Positions 44,204-53,073 of a stretch of 64,000 nt of DNA are shown here, one piece after another (within the stretch, counting starts at the first letter, position 1; each line of letters starts with the position of its first letter). Made by a program: the position numbers and the translations under genes. Origin of the DNA: Vreelandella sp031769195. Lineage in GTDB: Bacteria; Pseudomonadota; Gammaproteobacteria; Pseudomonadales; Halomonadaceae. The stretch covers positions 372,001 to 436,000 of the forward strand of contig NZ_JAVHNP010000001.1 of assembly GCF_031769195.1 (NCBI RefSeq). Direction: 5' to 3'. The notes under the pieces were generated by a model that saw only the letters and a list, made by a program, of their open reading frames with translations, searched no databases and was not told the origin of the DNA.

Positions 44204-44686
44204 ATGCGTAAATCAATCCTCACCACTGCAATTTCTACAGCACTGCTAGGCGGAATGGCCTTTGGCGTTCAAGCGCAAACCGAGCCCCAAGGAATGTACT
44301 CTGCCGATGACATTCTTGATGCCAATGTATTTTTTGCAGACGGCTCCGGTGAAGAGATCGGTGAAGTTGACGACATCCTGTTTGACGAAGAGATGCGTAT
44401 TTCTGCACTTGTGATTGAAAGTGGCGCGGTGCTTGGTTTAGGTGGCCGCGAGATTGTGGTTGATACCGATAACTTCACGCTTGAGACACACACAGAAAGC
44501 GATGGCGACACCGAACACCGCATCATGCTGGAGGCCACTTCAGAGGAAGTAGAGTCCTTCCCCACGTATGACCGCGACTGGTGGGAGCAGACTAAAGCCA
44601 ATGCACAAGATGCTTGGCAAACCACTAAGGAAGGTGCGCAAAGCGCTTGGCAGTCTACTCGCGAAGCCGTCAATACCGACGAGTAA
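44204..44686 (+). CDS. Exported PRC-barrel domain protein
   Basis: A 160-residue precursor with signal peptide (MRKSILTTAISTALLGGMAF, cut after VQA), a PRC-barrel-like beta domain (about 30-110; ANVFFADGSGEEIGEVDDILFD, ISALVIESGAVLGLGGREIVV) and a C-terminal helical tail with repeated W-x-x-T/S units (AWQTTKEGAQSAWQSTREAV). Periplasmic by prediction; role unknown. The start ATG follows GGAGAGAAGCT. A bidirectional terminator follows. Confidence 0.85.
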   Translation: MRKSILTTAISTALLGGMAFGVQAQTEPQGMYSADDILDANVFFADGSGEEIGEVDDILFDEEMRISALVIESGAVLGLGGREIVVDTDNFTLETHTESDGDTEHRIMLEATSEEVESFPTYDRDWWEQTKANAQDAWQTTKEGAQSAWQSTREAVNTDE

Positions 44687-44719
44687 CTCAACGTCCGGCT
44701 ATTGCGCTATGACGCAGTC

Positions 44720-44750
44720 AAAAGGGCCACCCGCATGGGTGGCCCTTTTT
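44720..44750. terminator. Bidirectional intrinsic terminator
   Basis: AAAAGGGCCACCC (44720-44732) and GGGTGGCCCTTTTT (44737-44750) flank a GCAT loop. The T-run serves the PRC-barrel gene and the A-run serves the convergent glutathione transferase gene. Confidence 0.9.
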
Positions 44751-44765
44751 GCATCTGGCATTTGC

Positions 44766-45776
44766 TTATGAAGAGCGGCGACGAATCCCCTGCCCCGGCA
44801 AACGCTCACGATCATGGGGGCGCAAGAAATCTAACTGCGGTCCTGCCGGCACGATGCGCGTTGGGTTAATCGTGTCATGACTGTAATAGTAGTGGCGCTT
44901 AATATGATCCATGTTGACGGTCTCTGCCACACCCGGCCACTGGTACAGTTCGCGCACATAATGAGAGAGATTCGGATAATCCTCAATGCGCTTAAAGTTA
45001 CACTTAAAATGACCATAGTAGACGGCGTCAAAGCGAACAAGCGTGGTAAAGAGGCGGATATCTGCCTCGGTTAGCCACTCCCCTGCCAGGTAGCGATGCT
45101 CTGACAAGCGCTTTTCAACGCGCTCCAGCGCCTCAAACAGCGCGATGACATGCTTCTCATACACCTGCTGCTCGGTGGCGAATCCCGATTTATACACCCC
45201 GTTATTAATATGCTCGTAAACGTCATCGTTCACTTCATCAATGACGCCACGCAGATCTTCTGGATAAAAATCCAAATCGTTTCCGGTCAGCTCATCAAAG
45301 GCCACGTTTAAGATGCGCAGTAAATCAGCAGACTCGTTATTAATGATGGCGCTGCGCTGCTTATCCCACAACACAGGTACTGTTACCCGCCCTGTGTAAG
45401 AGGGGTCGGTCATGGTGTAGAGCTGGTGGTGGAAGTCAGCGTGGTTAATAGGGTCGCCGCTGGCGCCTTCGTCTTGATTGTAGGTCCAGCCGTTTTCCAG
45501 CATCAACGGACTCACGTGAGAGACACCTATTAATGGCGCTAGCCCTTTCAGCTGACGCATTATCAGCGCTCGGTGTGCCCATGGGCAGGCCAAGGAGACA
45601 TAGAGGTGGTAGCGGTCTGCCTGTGCAGGGAAGTGTTCGCCTTGCGCCTTGCCGCTACTTTCCGTCCCGCTGCCTACCCAGTCGCGCAGCTGAGCGGACT
45701 CGCGGACAAACTCACCACCGTGCTTTTTCGTGTCATACCACTGGTCGACCCATTTCCCATCTACAAGCAGTCCCAT
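44766..45776 (-). CDS. yqjG: Glutathionyl-hydroquinone reductase (GST, Xi class)
   Basis: A 336-residue glutathione transferase that reduces glutathionyl-hydroquinones. The Xi-class catalytic motif CPWAHRA has Cys64; further family segments are GWTYNQDEGA, VPVLWDKQRSAIINNESADLLRIL and a C-terminal all-helical domain with YKSGFATEQQVYEKHV and LVRFDAVYYGHFKCN. Length fits YqjG/EcfG. It is monocistronic, near a LysR gene on the same strand, which could regulate it. Confidence 0.93.
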   Translation of the reverse strand: MGLLVDGKWVDQWYDTKKHGGEFVRESAQLRDWVGSGTESSGKAQGEHFPAQADRYHLYVSLACPWAHRALIMRQLKGLAPLIGVSHVSPLMLENGWTYNQDEGASGDPINHADFHHQLYTMTDPSYTGRVTVPVLWDKQRSAIINNESADLLRILNVAFDELTGNDLDFYPEDLRGVIDEVNDDVYEHINNGVYKSGFATEQQVYEKHVIALFEALERVEKRLSEHRYLAGEWLTEADIRLFTTLVRFDAVYYGHFKCNFKRIEDYPNLSHYVRELYQWPGVAETVNMDHIKRHYYYSHDTINPTRIVPAGPQLDFLRPHDRERLPGQGIRRRSS

Positions 45777-45858
45777 TGGGTGTCTCCTATATCGAACGTA
45801 TCAAAGAGGTGATTGACGTTCAGCATACCCCCCACGGGTTCAGGCTCAAGCGCATGTT

Positions 45859-46779
45859 TTACGGCTGTTCATTCGAGGGAATCGAACGTTGCTCGCATAC
45901 CTCTTTCACCGCGCTCTTTAATGCTGCTGCCATCGCATGGGCTGCCGGCCCCGCTCGGTCACGGTCCCGGAAGATCAATTGCACCGGCACTTCACGTATT
46001 CCGCCCGCACTGAGCGGCAGGGGTTTCAACTGGCCGCTGGCCAGCTCATCTGCAATCCGTGTTTCCGGTATCCAGGCAAATCCTAGCCCACGACGCAGCA
46101 TATCCAGTGAGGTACTGACATGCCCGACAGTCCAGCGCTGCTCCGCTTTTAACCAGCCAGCGTTGGTAGACTGGCGCAGTGCCGAGTCGCGCACCACCAG
46201 TTGACGATGTTGAGCCAAGTCGCGTAAATCCAATGAACGCCCTAGCTGATGCAGCGCGTGGCGTGGATGCGCAACCGCAACGAAACGCACATTCACCAGC
46301 GGCTCCCCCAGGAACCCTTGGGCTTCAATGCCCGAGATAACAAGGTCAGCCCGGCCATCGTAGAGCATTTCGGTGCCACCATTGAGCACACTCTCATGCA
46401 ACTGCACTCGAACCTGAGGGAACGTGCTAGAGAAACGCTCCAAGGCTTTTGCCTGCGCTGCGGCCGGAAAGATTTGGTCGATCGCCACGACGACTTCAGC
46501 CTCTAACCCTGCCGCAAGACGCGTTGCCACATCTTCTAAAGAAGCGGCGCTTTCGATTAACTGTCGCGCACGGCGAAGCAGCAACTCCCCCGCTTCGGTT
46601 AAGCGAACCTGCCGCCCGACCGGCTCAAGCACCTGAATGCCCAATTGCTCTTCTAATTTATGCACCGCATGGTTAAGCGTTGAGGGGCTTTTATGGATCG
46701 CCTCTGCCGCTCGTGCGAACCCACCGTGATCCACCACGGCAGCCAACATCTGCCACTGCGCAAGTGTTACCCGAGACAT
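45859..46779 (-). CDS. LysR-family transcriptional regulator
   Basis: A 306-residue LysR-type regulator: N-terminal HTH (LAAVVDHGGFARAAEAIHKSPSTLNHAVHKLEEQLGIQVLE, about residues 10-52) and a substrate-binding effector domain (VVVAIDQIFPAAAQAKALERF, GRADLVISGIEAQGFLGEPL). The inducer is unknown. It lies 82 bp upstream of the GST gene on the same strand, so it might be co-transcribed with or control it. Confidence 0.92.
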   Translation of the reverse strand: MSRVTLAQWQMLAAVVDHGGFARAAEAIHKSPSTLNHAVHKLEEQLGIQVLEPVGRQVRLTEAGELLLRRARQLIESAASLEDVATRLAAGLEAEVVVAIDQIFPAAAQAKALERFSSTFPQVRVQLHESVLNGGTEMLYDGRADLVISGIEAQGFLGEPLVNVRFVAVAHPRHALHQLGRSLDLRDLAQHRQLVVRDSALRQSTNAGWLKAEQRWTVGHVSTSLDMLRRGLGFAWIPETRIADELASGQLKPLPLSAGGIREVPVQLIFRDRDRAGPAAHAMAAALKSAVKEVCEQRSIPSNEQP

Positions 46780-47388
46780 TTCGATTTCCTCGACGCTCTA
46801 CAGCGAAATTGTCCGCTTTATCTTCGAAAAAACATCACTAGAATGCCAGGAAATAGCCCCGAGTACTTGTTTGTTAACCACATCCGTTTAAATATCCGCC
46901 TACCAAATGTGTCACGCCCGCCCTTAAAACACCTAAAATAACGCAAGCACACAAAAAATTACGAAATTAATATTAGCGGCTACGGGAGATATGCCCCTTA
47001 TTTAGTATGCTCATTTTGCTTTGGGAATGCTGGTGGTTAACAGGGGTTATGGACGTATGAGACCTCTTCTTATCCACTGATTAGACGATTGAAACCTGTT
47101 TTAATTAGACGCACGTTATATTTTGCTGTCACAAGACTTAATTTACCTCTATGGTGAAGGTAGATACGCCATTAGGAGAAGCGCGGTATGGCCCCTTCTT
47201 CCTGTTACCTTTGTTAGCAAACGGCGTTCATGAATTTCAAAGTGTGCCCAATATTTCCGTATTTGAGCGGAAGTATTTTTTGTGTATAGATATACAGTCT
47301 GTTCACCCCTAGCTCCATGGGGTATGGTTCCCGAGTTTGCTTACTTTCAAGTTACTTTTATTTCACGAACTCGGTGGCCCATTTACCC
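46780..47388. other. Long AT-richer intergenic region, no clear gene
   Basis: About 600 bp divergent gap between the LysR gene and the M23 peptidase gene. It is richer in A and T than its flanks and holds several TATA-like boxes, for example TTATATTT near 47115, that could be promoters. A 53-codon open frame from an ATG near 47152 lacks a ribosome-binding site; a nine-codon frame (MAPSSCYLC) near 47188 has an AGGAGAAG before it and might be a leader peptide. I see no repeat or RNA structure I can support. Confidence 0.4.
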
Positions 47389-49050
47389 ATGTTGCGAATC
47401 CTCCATTCGCTGCCCCGCACGCATAAATTATTACTGTTACCTGTGGCCACCATGGTCACGGTGCTGGGCGCACAAAAACTTGTTACAACCTATCATGACC
47501 TGAACCAACCCCAGACACCGCTGGAGAGCGTGCTAGTACCGCTGCCCAGCGATTCTGCACCTGGTGTTCCTTCGCTTCGTCAAGAGCGAACGCCTGTAGC
47601 AGAAGCGATCGACCGTGCCTCCCGCGCGCTCGACGCCACCCGCGAAAACATCCCCTTAAGTGAATTAACGGCCACCGAGATTGTTGATCTCGACATCATT
47701 ACTAGCGCTGAAGCCTCTCTCTCCACTGATACACAGCCTATGGCTGCACTGGATGATGGCGCGCTACACATGGCGATTGTGGTAGGCACCCTGACAAGCG
47801 GCATGCTCAATGTCGACGACTCCGTCGAAATCGCTGATGCCACTTCATACGAAGACTACGGCGTTGAGCTTTACGACGATGTCTCTTTTCTGGAACTTGA
47901 ACTGGCAGCAGAAGAGCCGTTCGTTCCTGAGTGGGAAACACACATCGTTGAGTCAGGAGAAACATTTGCTGTTCTTGCGCAAAACGAGCTAGGCCTGGGT
48001 TACAGCGAAGTATTAGCCCTGCTGGAAGACTTGCCAGACCCGCGTCTGCTCACCCACTGGCGTGCAGGCCATAGCTTTGACTATCAGGTCGATGAAGACG
48101 GCCGCCTGCTTGCCTTGCGTATGATGAAAAATACCCGCGACGGGATACTGCTTGAGCGCGATGCAGACCATTATGCGATCACCACGATTGAACGCCAGGG
48201 TGAACCGGTACAGCGCCTATACGCCGGTAGTGTTAGCGGTAGTTTCGCCCGCTCGGCACAGGCGACCGGCTTAAGCAGCAGCTCAGTGACGGAATTAACC
48301 CGTCTGCTAGAGAAGAAGCTGGACTTCCGTCGCGATAGCCGCAGGGGGGACCAGTTTCAGGTCTTAGTTGAGTCCGACATGATTGATGGCGAGACACTCG
48401 ACTCCCGCGTGTTAGCGGTCAAGTACGACGGCGAGCGTATGGACCTGACCGTGGTTCGCAACGCCACTGATGATAACTTCTATACCCCCACCGGCAGCAG
48501 CCTAGACCCCGCCTTTGCGCGCCGCCCTTTTGAGGGCAGCTACCGTCTAAGCTCTAACTTCAACCCCCGCCGCCTGCATCCGGTCACGGGTCGTGTTAGC
48601 CCACACAATGGCACCGACTTTGCGATGCCGATTGGCACCCCTATCACCGCCCCTGCTAATGGCCGCGTAGAACGCGTGGGTAACCACCACGCCGCTGGGC
48701 GATATATTGTTGTGCGACACGACAATGGCTACCGGACGCGCTATCTCCACCTTTCTCAGCCGCTGGTAAGCCAGGGCGAGCGAGTCACCATGGGCGAGCG
48801 CATTGCACTGTCAGGCAATACGGGGCGTAGCACCGGTCCTCACCTGCACTACGAAGTCATTGTGAACAACACGCCTGTTAACGCCATGACCGTCGAGCTA
48901 CCGGAAAACACCAGCCTCAGCGGCGATACGCTAGTCGCGTTCCAGCGTCAGGCAGAGCCGATGCTGGCCGCACTGGAAAGTGGTGAAACCGGCACTATTA
49001 GCGTGGCAAACTACCAGCGCGAAGATGAAGGTAGCGAGAGCGTTCAGTAA
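47389..49050 (+). CDS. M23-family peptidoglycan endopeptidase (MepM-like)
   Basis: A 553-residue murein hydrolase anchored by one N-terminal membrane helix (KLLLLPVATMVTVLGAQKL, about 13-31). A low-complexity acidic region follows, then a LysM/OapA-like segment (WETHIVESGETFAVLAQNELGLGYSEV), a Csd3-type middle domain and the LytM catalytic domain with zinc ligands His406, Asp410 (HNGTDFAMP) and His487 in HLHYE, plus His485. It should cleave peptide cross-links so that new strands can be inserted. The ATG 47389 (MLRILHSLPRTHK) gives a proper membrane anchor. Terminator downstream. Confidence 0.93.
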   Translation: MLRILHSLPRTHKLLLLPVATMVTVLGAQKLVTTYHDLNQPQTPLESVLVPLPSDSAPGVPSLRQERTPVAEAIDRASRALDATRENIPLSELTATEIVDLDIITSAEASLSTDTQPMAALDDGALHMAIVVGTLTSGMLNVDDSVEIADATSYEDYGVELYDDVSFLELELAAEEPFVPEWETHIVESGETFAVLAQNELGLGYSEVLALLEDLPDPRLLTHWRAGHSFDYQVDEDGRLLALRMMKNTRDGILLERDADHYAITTIERQGEPVQRLYAGSVSGSFARSAQATGLSSSSVTELTRLLEKKLDFRRDSRRGDQFQVLVESDMIDGETLDSRVLAVKYDGERMDLTVVRNATDDNFYTPTGSSLDPAFARRPFEGSYRLSSNFNPRRLHPVTGRVSPHNGTDFAMPIGTPITAPANGRVERVGNHHAAGRYIVVRHDNGYRTRYLHLSQPLVSQGERVTMGERIALSGNTGRSTGPHLHYEVIVNNTPVNAMTVELPENTSLSGDTLVAFQRQAEPMLAALESGETGTISVANYQREDEGSESVQ

Positions 49051-49076
49051 CCGGATTTGCTCCCCTCCTTCACGTA

Positions 49077-49106
49077 AAAAGCCGCCTTCATTGAGGCGGC
49101 TTTTTT
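49077..49106. terminator. Bidirectional intrinsic terminator
   Basis: GCCGCCT (49081-49087) and AGGCGGC (49094-49100) around TCATTG, with AAAAA before and TTTTTT after. It serves the M23 peptidase gene and the convergent L,D-transpeptidase gene. Confidence 0.9.
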
Positions 49107-49142
49107 ATTCCTGTGCAGGTACCCAATGATGCACCTACTCTA

Positions 49143-50780
49143 TTACGCCGTGCCTGCTGAGAGTGCCGCGAGCAGTGCGGCATCGCGGCGGTAAATGTCC
49201 TCTCTAAAGACAACATCCCCTTCGCTATCAGGCCAAGCGGTCAAGTAGTGGAGCGCCACAGGAATACGCGTGGGCAGATTGATGTTACGGTCACTTCCTC
49301 CACTGGAGAACAGCGCACTCAGCTGGTAGCGGCTACCGCTATCTTGCAGCAGCAGTTGTGCAAACTCCGTGACGCCCTCCACTCGAACGCAACCTGAGCT
49401 CAGCGCCCGCTGGTCGCGCTGAAACAACCCTTTGGCCGGGGTATCGTGCAGGTAAATCATGTCGTTATTAGGAAAACGAACGACTACACGCCCTAGGGGA
49501 TTGCTGCTGCCCGCCACCTGACGAAGCATCACGCCCCCTGGGCGCTGCCAATCAATCGTTTCGGCATCTAGCGTTTCACCCGATAGGCTGACGACCTGAA
49601 TATTCTGTCGCGTTAAATACTCGACATCCTGGCGCACCCGAGGCAGCACGTCTTCACGCATGATGGTGGGCGGAATCGTCCAACTGGGGTTGATGGTTAA
49701 ATGGCTAATTGAGGAGTGGATAATCGGCGTTTCTCGGCTTGGCGAACCAACCACCACTCGAGTATCCCAGTGCTCACCGTTGGGTCGAATATAGTGCAAG
49801 CGATAGCCTGCAATATCTACCCACACGTAAGGCTCCCGCTGCAACGAGGGACGGATCCAGCGGGCACGCTCCAGATTCACCCGCAGTTGATCCACTCGCG
49901 ATGCCACCGGCATATTCAGCGCCAGCCGCGTACGCTCGCCCACTACGCCATCTTCTTGCAACTGATGACGACGCTGAAAACGCATCACCGCTCTCTCTAC
50001 CTCACGGTCAAACGTGCGCCGATCGCCACTGGCCGATTGCACGCCAATCATAGGGTAAGCGCTGCTATCTGCCGCTAACAGATTGGGCTCCCCCCAGAGC
50101 GATAAACGCTGGCGAAGCGTTTGCACATCATCGCCACTATCGCCCGGGCGCAGCGACTCATCACGTCCGGCCAAGTAAGGCACGCTGCCCTGCTCTGCTA
50201 ATTGACGATAGTAGGCGAGCGCTTCGCGCAGCTGGGCATATTCATCGGAGGCGGGGCGAGCGACCGCCAGTGCTCTTTGTATATCGCCACCTTCCACTGC
50301 TTGCACGACGCTGGATAATGCATAGCTACGCTCAGGGCGAGGCAAGTCCCACTGTGGTTCGACGTCCTTTGGATTCACTTTACCCAGGGATAAATGATCC
50401 AGCGCTAACAGCAGTGAACGCGTAGCACGCAGATCGAAGTTTGCCTTCGCTTGATCATCAAGCTGCTGGCTCAGTTGGAAATCATCGAGTAACGACGACA
50501 CGTGATAGTCCGTCGGGGTTAACCCGTCATCGACCAGGCTATTCAGCGCGCTGACCAACGCCTCAACACGGCGAATGGACTGCCAAGCAGGCTCTCCGCG
50601 CCGCAATTCGTAAAACGCAGCAACCGGCAGAGCATCTCCTTGCTGTTGGATACGCAGCGCCAACGCTTGTTGCACGGCGGCACTGGTCGGCTCGTTGGCA
50701 GTGACCAGTAGCGGGCAAGTCAGCGTTAGACTGAGCGCCGCCCCTATCGCCCATCGTCTTAGTGGCTGATTCTCGTTCAT
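49143..50780 (-). CDS. L,D-transpeptidase (LdtD/YcbB-like)
   Basis: A 545-residue periplasmic enzyme forming 3-3 peptide cross-links in murein. It has a signal peptide (AIGAALSLTLTCPLLVTA), a scaffold domain, a peptidoglycan-binding domain (SLRPGDSGDDVQTLRQRL ... RRHQLQEDGVVGERTRLAL), and the YkuD catalytic domain with His445 in YLHDTPAK and Cys464 in SSGCVRVEG. Domain order and length fit YcbB. The ATG 50780 (MNENQPLRRW) follows AAGGAGAGGCG; the frame's upstream extension is not a signal peptide. Confidence 0.93.
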   Translation of the reverse strand: MNENQPLRRWAIGAALSLTLTCPLLVTANEPTSAAVQQALALRIQQQGDALPVAAFYELRRGEPAWQSIRRVEALVSALNSLVDDGLTPTDYHVSSLLDDFQLSQQLDDQAKANFDLRATRSLLLALDHLSLGKVNPKDVEPQWDLPRPERSYALSSVVQAVEGGDIQRALAVARPASDEYAQLREALAYYRQLAEQGSVPYLAGRDESLRPGDSGDDVQTLRQRLSLWGEPNLLAADSSAYPMIGVQSASGDRRTFDREVERAVMRFQRRHQLQEDGVVGERTRLALNMPVASRVDQLRVNLERARWIRPSLQREPYVWVDIAGYRLHYIRPNGEHWDTRVVVGSPSRETPIIHSSISHLTINPSWTIPPTIMREDVLPRVRQDVEYLTRQNIQVVSLSGETLDAETIDWQRPGGVMLRQVAGSSNPLGRVVVRFPNNDMIYLHDTPAKGLFQRDQRALSSGCVRVEGVTEFAQLLLQDSGSRYQLSALFSSGGSDRNINLPTRIPVALHYLTAWPDSEGDVVFREDIYRRDAALLAALSAGTA

Positions 50781-50968
50781 CGCCTCTCCTTGCGTTATTA
50801 TGCAGCGTTGTCGTGTGGCTTCACTCTTTTTGCTTGACGTCGTATCAGCAGTTCCCGGACCGATAGGCGTTTTTTTATCATAGTCGCTTACGTTTATTCG
50901 TGATGACACTATGCAACATCACTTTTATACCATGTCTCTTTTCGTCACTTTAAGCAGGATAATGCCCC

Positions 50969-51697
50969 ATGCTTTTTTGCAAACGCATGTCTACTGTACT
51001 GTTTTCTTTACCCATCGTGTTGTTTTCTTATCCGCTTCAAGCGGCTAGCTTTTTCTCTCAGGTGGCCGCCGCACCGCCGGCTGGCATTTCCCCCCTGCAT
51101 CATCAACTTCTTCAATTAGCGCCTGGAGCAACACCGGAGGCACTGCGTCTTGCTGCTCAAGCGCTTAGCTGCGCAGACCCTTCCGCCGAGCGCTTGGCAG
51201 TGATTGATTACTCCCTTCCTTCTACAGAGCCGCGCATGTGGGTGTTCGATCTTCACCAACACACGCTACTGTTTGAGGAACTGGTGTCCCACGGGCAAGG
51301 CTCTGGCGATGCCATGGCGGAAGCATTTTCGAACACGCCGGACAGCCACCAATCCAGCATTGGCCTGTTTCGAACCATGAACAGCTACTATGGCCGCAAT
51401 GGCTATTCGCTGCGACTGGACGGCTTAGAGCCCGACGTCAATGACCTAGCGTTTGAGCGCGCGATTGTGATTCACGGGGCCGACTATGTCAGCGATGACT
51501 TTATTGCTCAGACCGGCCGCCTTGGCCGCAGCCATGGCTGCCCCGCCGTGCGTGAAGACATCACCTACCCTTTGATCGATAGCCTTAAAGAGAACCAATA
51601 TGTGTTTGCTTACTATCCCGATGAGGAGTGGTTGGCAACGTCTGCGTATCTACGCTGCCCCAGCGCTTCGCCGATGCACATAGCGCAAATGCGATAA
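50969..51697 (+). CDS. Murein L,D-transpeptidase catalytic-domain family protein
   Basis: A 242-residue exported protein (signal peptide cut near PLQA). The catalytic region shows AIVIHGADYVSDDFIAQTGRL with His169 and GRSHGCPAV with Cys191, a SxGC nucleophile site of the YkuD-like group with the CPAV rather than CVR signature. It has no peptidoglycan-binding domain. It is divergent from the LdtD-like gene. A downstream ATG at 50987 (MSTVLFSLP) is an alternative start. Activity as a transpeptidase or endopeptidase is not proven for this subgroup. Confidence 0.85.
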   Translation: MLFCKRMSTVLFSLPIVLFSYPLQAASFFSQVAAAPPAGISPLHHQLLQLAPGATPEALRLAAQALSCADPSAERLAVIDYSLPSTEPRMWVFDLHQHTLLFEELVSHGQGSGDAMAEAFSNTPDSHQSSIGLFRTMNSYYGRNGYSLRLDGLEPDVNDLAFERAIVIHGADYVSDDFIAQTGRLGRSHGCPAVREDITYPLIDSLKENQYVFAYYPDEEWLATSAYLRCPSASPMHIAQMR

Positions 51698-51881
51698 ACG
51701 CCAATACAAAAAAACCGATGAAATAAAGCAGCCCAGCGGTATGGCGGCGCTCCTTCTCTTCCGCCGCCATAGGCTGGTTTTCATCAACAGGCCCCACTCT
51801 TCCAAGGCAAGCATAGAAACCTTCTGCAATACTTTGCGACAAAACATCACAAAGCGTTTTATCACTGAAGGTATCCGCCAT
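51585..51881 (-). CDS. Possible small membrane protein (uncertain ORF)
   Basis: A 98-codon frame filling the 182-bp gap between the transpeptidase-type gene and the CZB gene, on the opposite strand. Its product would have one convincing membrane segment (AGLLYFIGFFVLAFIAFALCA, about 49-69) after a charged stretch. Against it: it overlaps the transpeptidase gene by 113 bp and starts on top of the CZB start codon, and no SD is seen. A shorter version from the ATG at 51770 is equally possible. Confidence 0.25.
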   Translation of the reverse strand: MADTFSDKTLCDVLSQSIAEGFYACLGRVGPVDENQPMAAEEKERRHTAGLLYFIGFFVLAFIAFALCASAKRWGSVDTQTLPTTPHRDSKQTHIGSL

Positions 51882-52977
51882 GTTTGCCTTTATTCACCCC
51901 TATCAAACGATCCGTCGTTTAGAGCTACAAATCGCCGAGCTGCTCGCTCAGCTGGCTGCGGAAAAACGTGCCCACGGCTGCCGCACCATCAGCCTCATGA
52001 CACCGATAGAGTCGATCAGCATGCTCCAGGCTAAAGGCTCGGATATGCTGAATTCACTCAGCGCCGGTGCGGAGCAGCATGCTGAGCAGCTTGCCAGTGA
52101 ACGGGCCACGTTAACGGATCTTTTTACGCGCTTGCATCACGCGGAAAAAGTGGCTCAGGGCATCCACCAACACGTTCAGCGTCATCAGCAGGCCGACACC
52201 CATTACGCAGCCCCCCTCGCCTGCGATAAAGCCCTAAGTGAGTTACGCCATATTAGTGCTGAACTCGCTCGCACAGCGGGACATACCCGCGCGCTGGCGA
52301 TGAGCACGGCCCTGGAAGCCGCCCATGCGCATGAAGAGCCCTCCGGTTTATCGGCGGTGGTGCAAGATATCCAGCAGTTGGCTGACCATACCCAGCAATT
52401 GGGCCATCAGTTGGAGCAGTGGGTAGAGCAAACCGCGTCTTTGTTAAAAGAAGATGCCCGGGTACTGACCCATCAGCGCGAAACGGCCACAGCGCTGGCC
52501 AGTGCCGCCCAAGAAGCAGAGCAGGTGATTGAGCAACTCACTGATCAAGCTCGGCACATGTACAAAGTGATTCATCACAGCACCACCACCGCGTGCTTAC
52601 ATGCAACCAAACTAGAACACGCCGTGTGGAAAAGCCGCCTCTATCATCAGCTGCTGTCGGCCTCACTGGATGAGCCGCTCACGGATCATCAGCACTGCAC
52701 TCTAGGCCGGTGGTATTTAACGGGGGAAGGGCTACGTTATAAACAGAGTGACGCCTACCGAGCGCTGGCCGTCCCTCATCGTCGCTTTCATGAAAGTGGG
52801 CTTGATGCCCTGCGCTACGCACGCCAGGGCGACCATACCGGCCAGCTGGCTTCTTTAGCGCTGATGGAAGAGGCCAGCGTCGCGCTTGCCAAGCAGTTGG
52901 ATCGTTTGATGGAGCACGCGGTGTATGACATCCCCCTGCCCCACAGCCGCCCTTCGCCGTTGGCAGATGCCCCTTAG
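51880..52977 (+). CDS. Soluble chemoreceptor-like protein with CZB zinc-sensing domain
   Basis: A 365-residue protein without membrane segments. Residues about 50-225 look like a shortened, diverged chemoreceptor signalling hairpin: RALAMSTALEAAHAHEEPSG replaces the usual ILALNAAIEAARAGE tip. The C-terminus is a CZB domain with the 3His/1Cys zinc set: His247 (KLEHAVWK), Cys273 (HQHCTLGRWY), His300 and His304 (VPHRRFHESG). CZB proteins sense zinc or oxidants such as HOCl and act on chemotaxis or diguanylate cyclases. A GAAGG SD precedes the ATG. Whether it still contacts CheA/CheW is doubtful. Confidence 0.82.
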   Translation: MFAFIHPYQTIRRLELQIAELLAQLAAEKRAHGCRTISLMTPIESISMLQAKGSDMLNSLSAGAEQHAEQLASERATLTDLFTRLHHAEKVAQGIHQHVQRHQQADTHYAAPLACDKALSELRHISAELARTAGHTRALAMSTALEAAHAHEEPSGLSAVVQDIQQLADHTQQLGHQLEQWVEQTASLLKEDARVLTHQRETATALASAAQEAEQVIEQLTDQARHMYKVIHHSTTTACLHATKLEHAVWKSRLYHQLLSASLDEPLTDHQHCTLGRWYLTGEGLRYKQSDAYRALAVPHRRFHESGLDALRYARQGDHTGQLASLALMEEASVALAKQLDRLMEHAVYDIPLPHSRPSPLADAP

Positions 52978-53073
52978 CCTTTTCTATTCGCTAGGCGAGC
53001 ACACATCATACCTGCCGTTACGCGACATTTATGCCATGCTAAAGGCACTTAAAACGCAGACGGTAGGTTGATC

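Noticed and set aside
47072..47086. DnaA-like box TTATCCACT
   Set aside because: A single 8/9 match without a partner is expected by chance.
47152..47313. 53-codon frame before the M23 peptidase gene
   Set aside because: No ribosome-binding site and no recognisable sequence; left as a note in the intergenic entry.
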